A stretch of 64,000 bases of DNA from Eutrophocola salsuginis (GCA_038147195.1 JAYQTB010000004.1:682001-746000), one strand, 5' to 3'; positions 46,217 to 55,841 are shown, counted from the first letter of the stretch. Numbers and translations are program-made. The notes: a model not told the origin generated them from the sequence alone.

Positions 46217-48244
46217 TTGAATGTAGTAGCGATAGTGCAAGCTAGGCTTGGCTCATTGAGATTGCCTGGAAAAGTTTTGCGGCGGATTGGAGAAGACACT
46301 GTCATCGGACTCCTAACAGACAGGTTGTTGCGGGCAAAAAATGTAGATGCCGTTGTTCTTGCCATTCCAGACAGTCCAGCAAACAAGCCTCTTGTCGACT
46401 ATGCTCGAAGCAAAAATTTGCTCGTCATTCTCGGGGACGAACAAAATGTTCTAAGCAGATTCTATAAGGCTGCGACGGAAGTTGCCGCTGATGTGGTTGT
46501 AAGGATTACCGGGGATTGTCCGCTAGTTGATCCTGAACTTGTAGATCAGTGCATTCACGAATTTCTAGACAGGCAAGTCGATTACCTATCGAATGTCAAT
46601 CCACCGACATTTCCGGACGGCCTTGATATAGAGGTATTTTCGTATTCAGCTTTATCGAGGGCGAATGAGCTTGCGTCCCGACAGTTCGAATTTGAACATG
46701 TGACACCATTTTTGAGGGAGTCGGGTCTTTTTAAATTGCACAATGTTTCCAATGAAGAAGACCTTTCACACTTGCGTTGGACAGTAGATGAAGAGTGTGA
46801 CCTGTTGGTTCTTGATGCTGTTGTTAAATATTTCGAGCCTGACAGATACTTTTCCTGGAAACAGGTGCTGAATCTGCAAAAATTGAATCCTCATCTGTTC
46901 AAGTACAATTCTTCGCTTGTTCGCAATGAAGGTTCGGCAGTGGGCTCAGGTCAAAAGTTATGGAAACGTGCAAAGAGGATAATTCCTGGTGGCAACATGC
47001 TCTTGTCAAAAAGGGCGGAGATGTTTTTACCTGAGAGGTGGCCTGCCTATTATTCAAAGTCAAAAGGGTGCAAGGTATGGGACCTTGATGGCGTTGAATA
47101 TTTGGATATGTCTATTATGGGAATAGGCACAAATATTCTCGGTTATGGACATCCGGAGGTAGATGCATCCGTAACTGAGGTCGTATCACATGGCAACATG
47201 TCGACATTCAATTGCCCTGAAGAGGTGCTCCTCGCTGAAAAGCTGATCGAATTGCACCCCTGGGCGGACATGGTGAGATTGGGAAGAACCGGCGGAGAGT
47301 CCAACGCAATTGCTATACGTATTGCCAGGGCCGCGTCCGGAAAGGATAAAGTAGCGATCTGTGGGTACCATGGCTGGCATGACTGGTACTTGTCGGCGAA
47401 CCTCAGCGATGATGCTAGTCTTGATGGTCATCTGTTGCCAGGCCTTGAGCCGAAAGGTGTGCCTCGAAATCTCAGGGAAACCGTTTTCCCATTTTCCTAT
47501 AACAACTTTCAGGAACTCGAGGGACTCGTCAGAGAGCATGATATCGGTGTAATAAAGATGGAGGTTTCCAGAAACTTCGGTCCGGAAGATAACTTCCTCG
47601 GTAAAGTCAGAAAATTGGCAACCGACAGAAATATCGTCCTCGTATTCGATGAGTGTACGTCCGGGTTCAGAGAAACCTATGGAGGACTACATAAAAAGTA
47701 TGGAGTCGATCCGGATATAGCAATTTTTGGCAAGGCGCTGGGAAACGGTTATGCGATAACGGCAATTATTGGGCGCCGTGAAGTAATGGATGCAGCTCAA
47801 TCGACATTCATCAGTAGTACTTTCTGGACCGAGCGAATTGGTCCCGCTGCCGCGCTTAAGACCCTGGAAGTAATGAACGACATTAAATCCTGGGAGACTA
47901 TTACCAGAACTGGCCTGGAGATCACCCAAAGGTGGAATCAAATGGCCTTGATGCACGGGGTTTCAATTGAAACGTGGGGGCTGCCAGCACTTACCGGATT
48001 CACCATAAAAAGTGAAAACTCACTGGCATACAAAACATATATAACCCAGGAAATGCTTAAAAAAGGTATCTTGGCGAGTAACTGCGTTTATGTTTGCACT
48101 GAGCATACGCCTGAAATCGTGGAACATTATTTCAACGAACTCGAAAACCTGTTCAAAACTGTAGCCGAATGCGAGTCGGGGCGAAATATTTGGGAACTCC
48201 TTGATGGGCCGGTTTGCCATGGCGGGTTCAGGCGGCTGAACTGA
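46217..48244 (+). CDS. SpsF-like cytidylyltransferase fused to class III aminotransferase
   Basis: A 675-residue two-domain protein. Residues 1 to about 235 are an SpsF/NeuA-type nucleotidyltransferase (VAIVQARLGSLRLPGKVL, VVRITGDCPLVDPELVDQ, HLRWTVDEECDL). Residues about 245-675 form a class III (glutamate-semialdehyde aminomutase-like) PLP enzyme: GGNMLLSKRAEMFLP, LGRTGGESNAIAIRIAR, YHGWHDWY, LVFDECTSGFRETYGG and the PLP lysine K506 in FGKALGNGYAI. The start is TTG 46217, which directly precedes the nucleotide-binding loop. The fusion couples amination or acyl-chain amine chemistry with CMP activation in one polypeptide; the exact sugar is not predictable. Confidence 0.88.
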   Translation: MNVVAIVQARLGSLRLPGKVLRRIGEDTVIGLLTDRLLRAKNVDAVVLAIPDSPANKPLVDYARSKNLLVILGDEQNVLSRFYKAATEVAADVVVRITGDCPLVDPELVDQCIHEFLDRQVDYLSNVNPPTFPDGLDIEVFSYSALSRANELASRQFEFEHVTPFLRESGLFKLHNVSNEEDLSHLRWTVDEECDLLVLDAVVKYFEPDRYFSWKQVLNLQKLNPHLFKYNSSLVRNEGSAVGSGQKLWKRAKRIIPGGNMLLSKRAEMFLPERWPAYYSKSKGCKVWDLDGVEYLDMSIMGIGTNILGYGHPEVDASVTEVVSHGNMSTFNCPEEVLLAEKLIELHPWADMVRLGRTGGESNAIAIRIARAASGKDKVAICGYHGWHDWYLSANLSDDASLDGHLLPGLEPKGVPRNLRETVFPFSYNNFQELEGLVREHDIGVIKMEVSRNFGPEDNFLGKVRKLATDRNIVLVFDECTSGFRETYGGLHKKYGVDPDIAIFGKALGNGYAITAIIGRREVMDAAQSTFISSTFWTERIGPAAALKTLEVMNDIKSWETITRTGLEITQRWNQMALMHGVSIETWGLPALTGFTIKSENSLAYKTYITQEMLKKGILASNCVYVCTEHTPEIVEHYFNELENLFKTVAECESGRNIWELLDGPVCHGGFRRLN

Positions 48245-48330
48245 GTATAGCGGTTGTATTCAGGATAAATGCGTCCAGAATTCTTGGTGGTAGCAAAATT
48301 GTAAGTAATAAAAACACACTGAAGACCTAA
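48241..48330 (+). pseudogene. remnant of a PseG-like N terminus
   Basis: Right after the fusion gene, one frame reads SIAVVFRINASRILGGSK and then runs into unrelated residues and a TAA at 48328. This resembles the start of PseG-type hydrolases (FR-[ND]-AS-x2-IG-x-G-H), but the catalytic His position is Lys and the homology ends after about 18 residues. It has no usable start codon. PseG acts after PseC in pseudaminate synthesis, so the remnant fits a decayed pathway. The match is short, so the call is tentative. Confidence 0.45.
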
Positions 48331-48876
48331 AAAAAGCTTGTAAGCAGAAATTTGCTAAAAATATTTTTTCATAGATCTGACAGTGATAGCTATTATTCCA
48401 GAATTAGATATTTTAAGAATCATGCTTGGCATGGATTTGTCATCTAGTCATTTCGATTCACTGCTGACTTAAATACCGTAGAAGTCAGAAAAACGTGATA
48501 TTACTGCTTCATTCGAAATCTTCAAAAAAATATCCTGAAATAAGATAAACACTAATTCGATGAGTACTCTCTCCTTGTTTCTTGCTACAACAATTAATAA
48601 GCGTACCACAGAGCTCCACGAATCTGTCCTCTTAATGGGTCAGTAGCGCCTTATATGACAGGTCGTAGATATGGACAGGTTATAACTATGTATTGTCGGA
48701 ATGATACTGGGATGATCAAAAAATATCGTATTACGATTATCACTACTTGAACGACCTCAACTTAAAAATTATTTCCTGCAGTAGCGGAATCGCTTAACAA
48801 AATTCATGCATTATGATCACCAGTCATTTTGCTTGAGTTTGACAATTTCTCCTGAATTAAATTATTCGTTTTACCT
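48331..48876. other. gene-free AT-rich stretch
   Basis: About 546 bases, roughly 35% GC by eye, with stops in all frames and no recognisable protein. Open pieces such as the one at about 48370-48440 match nothing I know. Near the right end TTGACA (48839-48844) lies about 30 bases before the next start codon, with only a poor -10 (TTATTC at 48862). It is best read as decayed sequence left by deletion of genes between the fusion gene and the LIC12162-family gene. Confidence 0.5.
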
Positions 48877-50640
48877 ATGAATATACAGCCTACTAAAGTT
48901 TTTCTTTGTCTTACTGCTGATGAAAGGACCTGGAAATTTGATGAACCGGTGTTGTTCTTGGGCAACTGGTGTCTGAAAAATGACCGAAAGCATGTCTGGA
49001 GACGGATGGAATATTCCTTAGTAGAGCCTTACGGTTTGAATCACGAACAGCGGGTGCAAGACAATAAAAAAATTCAAAATCTATATGAAATACTTTTGGA
49101 GATCTTGACGTCTGCGCTGAACGACTTTCATGGAGTAGAGAATTCTACTAGGTACTGGGAAATCCTGTTGGGTCACTGGCTTAAATTGTGGCTAAGCGTG
49201 ATATTAAATAGATATTATGTGTTAACTAATATTTTTGGAATATCAAATAATTATAAAATCAATCTCTATGATACTACCTCTTATAATTTTTCTACGAATG
49301 ATACATTGGAATTTATCAAGGCGTGCAATGATCCATCTTGGAACCACCACTTATTTTCACGACTAATATCTCTTTTGAAACCTGCCCACTGTGAATTTGA
49401 TATAGTTAGTGAAATTGATGACAAGAAATTTGTAATGGCCCGAGGAGATCTTAATCCTACATCTCTAAGATCAAGAATTAAGGAAAAATTAGGTCTCTTT
49501 TTGCATATTTTCTCAGGAGAGTCCTACAGTGTCATTAGGAACAGCTATTTACCATTGCAAGAAGAATTAAAACTGCAGGTTATGCTGGGACAAGTTCCGC
49601 AATTTTGGCAGGTCCCAGATTGTCCAATTAATTTTGAATCAGAACCAGATCGGGATAATTTTTCCGTCAATTTTTCTGTTTCAAGTGAATTCGAAAAAAT
49701 TGTTTTAGACCTTATTGCAGATTTTATCCCAGACTGCTTTATGGAGAATTACCAGAATCTTGTATCACTCTCAAAACATGCGAAGCTACCTAAAAGTCCA
49801 AAGTTCATATTCACATCAAATGACTTTATGTTTAATGAGGTTTTTAAGGAGTGGACCGCAAGAAAATGTGAAAATGGCACCAAATATTTTGTTGGGCAGC
49901 ATGGAAATAACTATGGGACATATATAGGAAATACTGAATTAACGGAGATAAGGACTTGTGACGGATTTATTAGCTGGGGTTCCTGGAAGAATAAGTACAA
50001 CATACTCCCTGGATTTGTGCTTAAAACCGCTGGCAAGACATGGGGACACGATTCCAAAGGATATTTGCTATTTATACATGCAGCGGAAACACCAATGGTA
50101 ATGACATGGGACACGAGCTTCGAAAGAAAACAGTATATGAACTCTATTTTTGACTTTGCTGCATCAGTAAGTGAACCTGTTTCAAAGAATATGGTGGTTC
50201 GGTTTCCACCAGGACATTTGAATGTTCGTACGAATGATCAAGAAGAATGGTATGACAAATTTCCCGAATTATCCTATGAGCTAGGCAAATTGCCGATTAG
50301 GAAACTAATTGATGGTGCAAGGATTGTGGTGTATTCCTATGACTCAACTGGGTTATTAGAAAACTTTAGCATGAATATACCGACTATCGGTTTCTGGAGG
50401 AGTGGCCTGGATCATGTTGAAGACGGCGTACTGTGTGAATATGAATATTTGAAAGATGCTGGTTTAATTTTTTTTGATGAGGTAAATGCAGCACAACATA
50501 TAAACAAATGGTGGGAGAATATAGGAGATTGGTGGCTTTCAGATCACGTTCAGGCCGCTAGGAAAAGATTTTGTTCGTTGTTCGCCAGAACCGAGAAAGC
50601 GCCGATTCGGACGATTAAGAATTTAATATCTGTAAATTAG
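48877..50640 (+). CDS. LIC12162-family putative transferase
   Basis: A 587-residue protein of the family typified by a Leptospira O-antigen-locus gene. The N-terminal block VFLCLTADERTWKFDEPVLFLGNWCL is diagnostic. The middle has FIFTSNDFMFNEVFKEWTA and YFVGQHGNNYG. The C-terminal part has a glycosyltransferase-like IVVYSYDSTGLLENFSMNIPTI. Members lie in surface-glycan loci, often with nonulosonate genes, and are thought to be transferases; no reaction is established. The gene is clearly more AT-rich than its neighbours and lies between a gene-free stretch and a small methyltransferase, which suggests separate acquisition. Confidence 0.85.
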   Translation: MNIQPTKVFLCLTADERTWKFDEPVLFLGNWCLKNDRKHVWRRMEYSLVEPYGLNHEQRVQDNKKIQNLYEILLEILTSALNDFHGVENSTRYWEILLGHWLKLWLSVILNRYYVLTNIFGISNNYKINLYDTTSYNFSTNDTLEFIKACNDPSWNHHLFSRLISLLKPAHCEFDIVSEIDDKKFVMARGDLNPTSLRSRIKEKLGLFLHIFSGESYSVIRNSYLPLQEELKLQVMLGQVPQFWQVPDCPINFESEPDRDNFSVNFSVSSEFEKIVLDLIADFIPDCFMENYQNLVSLSKHAKLPKSPKFIFTSNDFMFNEVFKEWTARKCENGTKYFVGQHGNNYGTYIGNTELTEIRTCDGFISWGSWKNKYNILPGFVLKTAGKTWGHDSKGYLLFIHAAETPMVMTWDTSFERKQYMNSIFDFAASVSEPVSKNMVVRFPPGHLNVRTNDQEEWYDKFPELSYELGKLPIRKLIDGARIVVYSYDSTGLLENFSMNIPTIGFWRSGLDHVEDGVLCEYEYLKDAGLIFFDEVNAAQHINKWWENIGDWWLSDHVQAARKRFCSLFARTEKAPIRTIKNLISVN

Positions 50641-50689
50641 GGTTAGGATTGATGATTAAATCTATATTAACAATATCTCAGTTAGCTTT

Positions 50690-51235
50690 ATGAGTAAATG
50701 CGTGCGAAAGAAAGTCCTAGATCTTGGGTGTGGGAAGAGCAAAAGAGAAGGAGCAATAGGCGTCGATTTCTCAGATCGACACCATGCTGATGTCATACAT
50801 GACCTTAATACGTTTCCGTATCCTTTCGATGAAGCTAGTGTAGACGAAGTTTACATGGATAATGTTCTTGAACATCTGGATGAACCTATGTCTGTAATGG
50901 CAGAGATCCATCGTATCCTTAAACCTGGTGGAGAAGTCAAAGTTATCGTGCCATATTTCCGTTCTGTCTGGGCATTTATCGACCCGACGCACAAGCGATT
51001 TTTTTCCGTAAATTCGTTTTCCTATTATGACCCAGATCACATCATTTGTCAGCAATATGACTACGTTGATACACGGTTCAAGGTGAAACGTATTGCATTC
51101 AATGAAGCATATGAGAACGGCTGGTTGAGGCGGGTTGTAGTTAAACTGGCAAATAAGTGGCCGGAACGCTACGAGTACTATCTTAGTCATATATTCCCAC
51201 TGGATGAAATTACGTTCTATTTGTATAAGATTTAG
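50690..51235 (+). CDS. small class I SAM-dependent methyltransferase
   Basis: A 181-residue methyltransferase domain without a zinc ribbon. VLDLGCGKSKREGAIGVDFS is SAM motif I, followed by NVLEHLDEPMSVMAEIHRILKPGGEVKVIVPYF. ATG 50690 is the first in-frame start. Its context suggests modification of a glycan or of a glycosyl carrier; the acceptor is unknown. Confidence 0.82.
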   Translation: MSKCVRKKVLDLGCGKSKREGAIGVDFSDRHHADVIHDLNTFPYPFDEASVDEVYMDNVLEHLDEPMSVMAEIHRILKPGGEVKVIVPYFRSVWAFIDPTHKRFFSVNSFSYYDPDHIICQQYDYVDTRFKVKRIAFNEAYENGWLRRVVVKLANKWPERYEYYLSHIFPLDEITFYLYKI

Positions 51236-51250
51236 ATACTTTTAGCATTT

Positions 51251-52255
51251 ATGGTGAAGTTGTCCGTTTGTATTCCCACTTTCAACCGTTCCAGGCAGCT
51301 TGAAAACTGTCTATATTCAATTTTTATTGCCACAGAACAGTCAAAAATAGACTTTGAAATATGCGTGTCAGACAACAATTCGACCGATGACACCGAACAA
51401 GTGGTTCGGCATATGCAGGGGAAGCTTCCGATTAGCTATAGCAAGAATGTTGAAAACATCGGTATACCAAGAAACTTTTTGAAAGTGGTTTCAATGGCGA
51501 CTGGTGAATTTGCATGGCTGCTTGGTGATGATGATCTTGTTATGCCCGACGGTATTCAGAGACTCATTCAATTGATAAATGAAAACCCTGACGTAGATTT
51601 TATCTATGCCAATTCGTACCATCTTGACAATAATTTAATAGAGCAATATGAACATCCCTTTAATACATGCAACCTACCGCTTTCCATGGTTCGTTTTTCC
51701 GATTATGACGTGGAGGGCAGGCTACCATTCCTTGATCTGATAAATCCGAAGATTTCCTTTGATTTTCTTGGAGGGATGTTTCTATCTGTATTTAGGAAGT
51801 CCTTGTGGGACGAGCATAAACATGTTCTAGACGTTGACGCAATTAAAGATAACCGAACGTTCTCACACTTTGATAATACTTTTCCCCATGTGAAGATATT
51901 TGCCATGGCATTCGCTGATTCACAGGCATACTTTAATCCTCGACCCTTAAGTATTTGCTTAGCAGGGGTTAGGGAATGGATTGCTATGTACCCCCTTGTT
52001 AGAAGTGTGAGGCTAATTCAAGCGCTAGAAATTTACAGAGAAATTGGTCTTTCCTTTTGCAGTTATTATGTTTGCAGGAATTTTGCTTTGAAATACTTCG
52101 CTCAAGATTTGTATTTTCTTATTCGCAACAGCAAAGTTTCAGGATTTTCCTATATAAGTCCATTCAAATTGATACTAACTAATTCATTTTATCCCAATTT
52201 TTACTATTCAATCTTTTCGGCATTGGCAAAAAGAATTGCCAAGATATTCAAATAA
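51251..52255 (+). CDS. GT2-family glycosyltransferase
   Basis: Inverting GT-A glycosyltransferase of 334 residues: LSVCIPTFNRSRQLENCL, CVSDNNSTDDT (nucleotide-binding Asp), and the DXD-like LLGDDDLVMP. The C-terminal 100 residues are hydrophobic and basic, fitting membrane association. It lies 15 bases after the small methyltransferase. Sugar specificity cannot be read from sequence. Confidence 0.9.
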   Translation: MVKLSVCIPTFNRSRQLENCLYSIFIATEQSKIDFEICVSDNNSTDDTEQVVRHMQGKLPISYSKNVENIGIPRNFLKVVSMATGEFAWLLGDDDLVMPDGIQRLIQLINENPDVDFIYANSYHLDNNLIEQYEHPFNTCNLPLSMVRFSDYDVEGRLPFLDLINPKISFDFLGGMFLSVFRKSLWDEHKHVLDVDAIKDNRTFSHFDNTFPHVKIFAMAFADSQAYFNPRPLSICLAGVREWIAMYPLVRSVRLIQALEIYREIGLSFCSYYVCRNFALKYFAQDLYFLIRNSKVSGFSYISPFKLILTNSFYPNFYYSIFSALAKRIAKIFK

Positions 52256-52269
52256 AATGAGGGTAAGTC

Positions 52270-53517
52270 TTGACTGAAACGCTACATGAAATATCTGATT
52301 GCGAGGTCTGTGGGAACAGAGTCCTGGTGCCTGTACTTGATCTTGGGTTGCACCCGATGTGCGATGACCTCATAAGAAATGGCGATTCCAGGGTATGTGA
52401 GGAATATCCAATTGAAATTCTTTATTGCGAAGATTGTTGTACAGCGCATCAGAGATTCCAGATACCGAAACGTGTTTTATTTCCCCGAGAATACCATTAT
52501 CGCGCCAGATTCACCGGAGATGTCCTGAAAGGTATGGAAAGCCTGGTAGCCTCATATGTGGAGAAGTTTGGTTCTTTATCCGGTAAAACCGTTCTTGATA
52601 TTGGCTGCAATGACGGCAGTCTTCTCGGGTTTTTTAGGAATCATGGAGCAATTACCATTGGCGTGGAGCCAACGGGTGCCGCAAGTGATGCTGAAGGCAA
52701 GGGACATTGTATTGTCAATGATTATTTTACCGAAGCTTTAGCAGAAGAACTGCTTATTGAACATGGCAAACCTGACGTTATCACTTTTACCAATGTTTTT
52801 GCCCATATAGAGGATTTGCGTGGCTTAATTCGCGCACTGGCCAAACTGGTTGGTAAAAACACGGTGCTCGTAATCGAAAACCATTATCTAGGATCCGTTT
52901 TGTCTGGTATGCAGTTTGACACTTTTTACCATGAACATCCGAGAACTTACAGCCTGAATTCCTTTGCCATTATTTCCCGGAAGCTGGGTATGGATTTAAT
53001 AAATTGTGAATTTCCATCCAGATACGGAGGAAATATCCGTGTTTTCATCGCCGATGCCACTAGTAAGCATGCTGGAATAGGTGGGAATTTAACCGCTAGG
53101 CTCGAGCAGGAGAAAGAATTCTCTCGACTTTTTTCCGCCCAGCGGAACAATATACTGCGCTGGCATAATAAAAAGTCCTCTGTCATATACAAGCTTGTCT
53201 CACAATATGGAAAACTCAGGGCCAAGGCCTTTCCCGGGAGAGCTGCCATTTTAGTCAAGCTCCTAGGCTTAGATGAAACTTCTATTTCTGCAGTTTATGA
53301 AAAACCTGGTTCCCTAAAATTGGGCAATTATATTCCGGGGACAAAAATACCAATTTTTTCTGATACCGATTTATTTGCGGAATCCAATAAAGATCTTCCA
53401 ATCCTAAATTTTGCCTGGCATATAGCAGATGAGATAGCAGTATATCTCCGTGATGCCGGGTATAAGGGCGAAATCGTTAATATCCTTGAGCGCTCTGATT
53501 TCGTGGAGCATGAGTAA
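52270..53517 (+). CDS. sugar C-methyltransferase (TylCIII/NovU-like)
   Basis: A 415-residue three-part protein: an N-terminal zinc-binding domain (CEVCG, LYCEDCCTAHQ, about residues 7-65), a central SAM domain (VLDIGCNDGSLLGFFRNHG; FTNVFAHIEDL), and a C-terminal domain with NHYLGSVLSGMQFDTFYHEHP and SRYGGNIRVFI. This architecture is that of NDP-4-keto-6-deoxyhexose 3-C-methyltransferases. TTG 52270 is preceded by GAGGG. With the CDP-sugar genes that follow, it predicts a branched-chain 6-deoxyhexose. Confidence 0.88.
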   Translation: MTETLHEISDCEVCGNRVLVPVLDLGLHPMCDDLIRNGDSRVCEEYPIEILYCEDCCTAHQRFQIPKRVLFPREYHYRARFTGDVLKGMESLVASYVEKFGSLSGKTVLDIGCNDGSLLGFFRNHGAITIGVEPTGAASDAEGKGHCIVNDYFTEALAEELLIEHGKPDVITFTNVFAHIEDLRGLIRALAKLVGKNTVLVIENHYLGSVLSGMQFDTFYHEHPRTYSLNSFAIISRKLGMDLINCEFPSRYGGNIRVFIADATSKHAGIGGNLTARLEQEKEFSRLFSAQRNNILRWHNKKSSVIYKLVSQYGKLRAKAFPGRAAILVKLLGLDETSISAVYEKPGSLKLGNYIPGTKIPIFSDTDLFAESNKDLPILNFAWHIADEIAVYLRDAGYKGEIVNILERSDFVEHE

Positions 53518-53531
53518 GGGCACACTAAGTT

Positions 53532-54740
53532 TTGATTACAGACACAGTCTTCCCCGATAACATTGTGATTATCGGAGGAGGCAGATGGGCAAGAGTCTAC
53601 TTGCATATCCTGGCAGATATTTTGCCAAGTTCTACTACGATTCATGTTTGTTCACGACATAATCATAGATTCATGTCTGACTGGGTACAAAACAATATCC
53701 ATGGGATAGCAGTGTCCGTGTCAGAAGATTTCCAATCAATTTCGGAAGGCAACAATAACGCCGTATTTGTCGTTAACCGTGCTGACGATCACTATATGGC
53801 AGCATGCCAGGTTATTTCCAGAGGGTGGCCGGTATTGATTGAGAAGCCTGTTGTACCGGATTCCATATCGGGTGCTAGTCTTAGTGAGCTGGCGGCATTC
53901 AGAGCCAGTAACATAGCGGTTTCGAATGTTTTTTTATTTACACGGTACATCAATAATTTTGCCGTAAGAATAAGCCAGGGTATGGCGTTAAAATCAATTT
54001 TGATCAATTGGGCTGACAGAGAGGAAGAAATTCGCCACGGCGAAAAATCACACTTTGATCCTCGGTTGAAACTTATTACTGATAGCCTCCCGCATATCCT
54101 CGCGATTATTTCCAGGTTGTTAGTGGTAAAGATGATTGAGTGCAGAGACGTTCGGCTTTCCCGGGGAGGGGCAGCTGTCAGTATCGACTATAATGTGAAT
54201 CGTCAGGTACCTTGCAGCATTAATATTAAACGTAATCACAGCGAGCGTGTTCGCAAAATAGATGTTCAGTTACAAAATGAAAATATCACATTGGATTTTT
54301 CAAATGAACCTGGAATTATCCAGGTAAACGGGGGTGCGAAGATCACTGCTGATGCGGAGTGGAGTATAGCCCTAAGTCCTCTGACATCTATGATCGATAC
54401 TTTCTTGACCGGCTGCATTTCCAACAATCTGGATAAGAGATTTTCCCTATCGACAGCAATGTGGAATATGGAAGTCATTTGGATTACTGAAAAACTATAT
54501 AACAAATCTTTTCATGACTGGATTATGGAGCATGTAAGGTCAGTTTCAGCATGGACTTCGGATCTAGAGTATGCATTAACTGAACTTTGTTGGCAGCAGA
54601 AGGGTGCCAGTGAAGAAAAAGTCCGGAAGTGTATGTATGAGTTCTTCGAATTGGTCCGCAGTGCCATTGCGAACGATCCGTTATCTGAACATCGTGAACA
54701 GTTACGCTCACAACTCAGTCAAATGCTTTCTAATTTATAG
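53532..54740 (+). CDS. Gfo/Idh/MocA-family oxidoreductase
   Basis: NAD(P)-binding Rossmann domain at the N terminus (IVIIGGGRWARVYLHIL), then the family signature IEKPVVPD at about residue 115 and an alpha/beta C-terminal domain. At 402 residues it is somewhat longer than usual, with a Glu/Gln-rich helical tail. The start is TTG 53532. Sugar oxidoreductases of this family reduce or oxidise keto-sugars in nucleotide-sugar pathways; here it may act on the CDP-4-keto-6-deoxyhexose. Confidence 0.8.
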   Translation: MITDTVFPDNIVIIGGGRWARVYLHILADILPSSTTIHVCSRHNHRFMSDWVQNNIHGIAVSVSEDFQSISEGNNNAVFVVNRADDHYMAACQVISRGWPVLIEKPVVPDSISGASLSELAAFRASNIAVSNVFLFTRYINNFAVRISQGMALKSILINWADREEEIRHGEKSHFDPRLKLITDSLPHILAIISRLLVVKMIECRDVRLSRGGAAVSIDYNVNRQVPCSINIKRNHSERVRKIDVQLQNENITLDFSNEPGIIQVNGGAKITADAEWSIALSPLTSMIDTFLTGCISNNLDKRFSLSTAMWNMEVIWITEKLYNKSFHDWIMEHVRSVSAWTSDLEYALTELCWQQKGASEEKVRKCMYEFFELVRSAIANDPLSEHREQLRSQLSQMLSNL

Positions 54741-54767
54741 ACACTATCATCAGCTACAGGCCGACTC

Positions 54768-55841
54768 ATGCCAGAAAATAGATTGAAGAATTTATTTAAA
54801 GAGAAACGTGTATTTATTACCGGCCATACAGGGTTCAAGGGGTCTTGGCTTGCTAGCTTATTGAATTTGTGCGGTGCTGATGTGCTCGGCTATGCCCTTG
54901 AACCAGCTACGGAAATTAGTCACTTTGACCTACTTGGGCTAAGGAAACAGATTAGACATGTCATAGGCGATATACGGGACTTATCACATCTGACGGAGAC
55001 CTTGACAGATTTCGAGCCTGACTTCGTGTTTCACATGGCGGCTCAGGCGCTAGTACGGCCATCTTATGAGGATCCGATTTCCACCTTTTCTACGAACATC
55101 CTTGGCTCGGCTAATCTGCTAGAAGCTTGTAGGCACTGTGATTCAATTAAGTCTTTGGTCTACATTACTTCAGACAAGTGTTATGAAAATGTTGAATGGG
55201 TGTGGGGATATAAGGAAACGGACAAGCTCGGCGGTCGGGATCCTTACAGTGCTTCCAAAGCTGCTGCTGAAATAGTTTTTTCATCATATCTGCGCTCATT
55301 TTACGAAGACAGGCTAGGGACAGGGTTGGCCAGTGTGCGGGCAGGCAATGTGATAGGCGGGGGAGATTGGGCGGTCGACCGCATCATACCCGATTGTATC
55401 CGCGCAGTTCAGGCGGGTGTGCCCTTAGAATTGCGTAGCCCGAATGCTACGCGACCCTGGCAGCATGTATTAGAACCTTTATCAGGGTATCTTCTCCTTG
55501 CAGAAAAACTATATGAGGATGGTCTAAAATACCGGGGGGCATGGAATTTTGGCCCTAGTACAAATGTTGTGAAAACAGTGAAGGAAGTGGCCGATACACT
55601 TATAAAACATCTGGAACAGGGTGAAGTGATCAATGCAGATGCAGCTTCTAGTGTACATGAGGCGACGCTACTTCAGCTAAATTGTGAGAAGGCTCATCAT
55701 GTTCTTGGCTGGGCACCCAGATGGGGTGTAGAAAAAAGTGTTGAACAAACTGCTTTGTGGTACAAGGATTATTTTGAAGGTAAGTCGGTAAAAGAGATAA
55801 CAAAAGGGCAAATTCTAGAATTTTTTCCGGAGCTATCATGA
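54768..55841 (+). CDS. rfbG: CDP-glucose 4,6-dehydratase
   Basis: Extended SDR of 357 residues that makes CDP-4-keto-6-deoxyglucose. Diagnostic blocks are RVFITGHTGFKGSWLA (cofactor loop), FHMAAQALVRPSYEDP, YITSDKCYEN, and the catalytic GRDPYSASKAAAE, followed by VRAGNVIGGGDWAVDRIIPD and TRPWQHVLEPLSGYL. It overlaps the following cupin epimerase by four bases and pairs with rfbF two genes downstream. Confidence 0.94.
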   Translation: MPENRLKNLFKEKRVFITGHTGFKGSWLASLLNLCGADVLGYALEPATEISHFDLLGLRKQIRHVIGDIRDLSHLTETLTDFEPDFVFHMAAQALVRPSYEDPISTFSTNILGSANLLEACRHCDSIKSLVYITSDKCYENVEWVWGYKETDKLGGRDPYSASKAAAEIVFSSYLRSFYEDRLGTGLASVRAGNVIGGGDWAVDRIIPDCIRAVQAGVPLELRSPNATRPWQHVLEPLSGYLLLAEKLYEDGLKYRGAWNFGPSTNVVKTVKEVADTLIKHLEQGEVINADAASSVHEATLLQLNCEKAHHVLGWAPRWGVEKSVEQTALWYKDYFEGKSVKEITKGQILEFFPELS

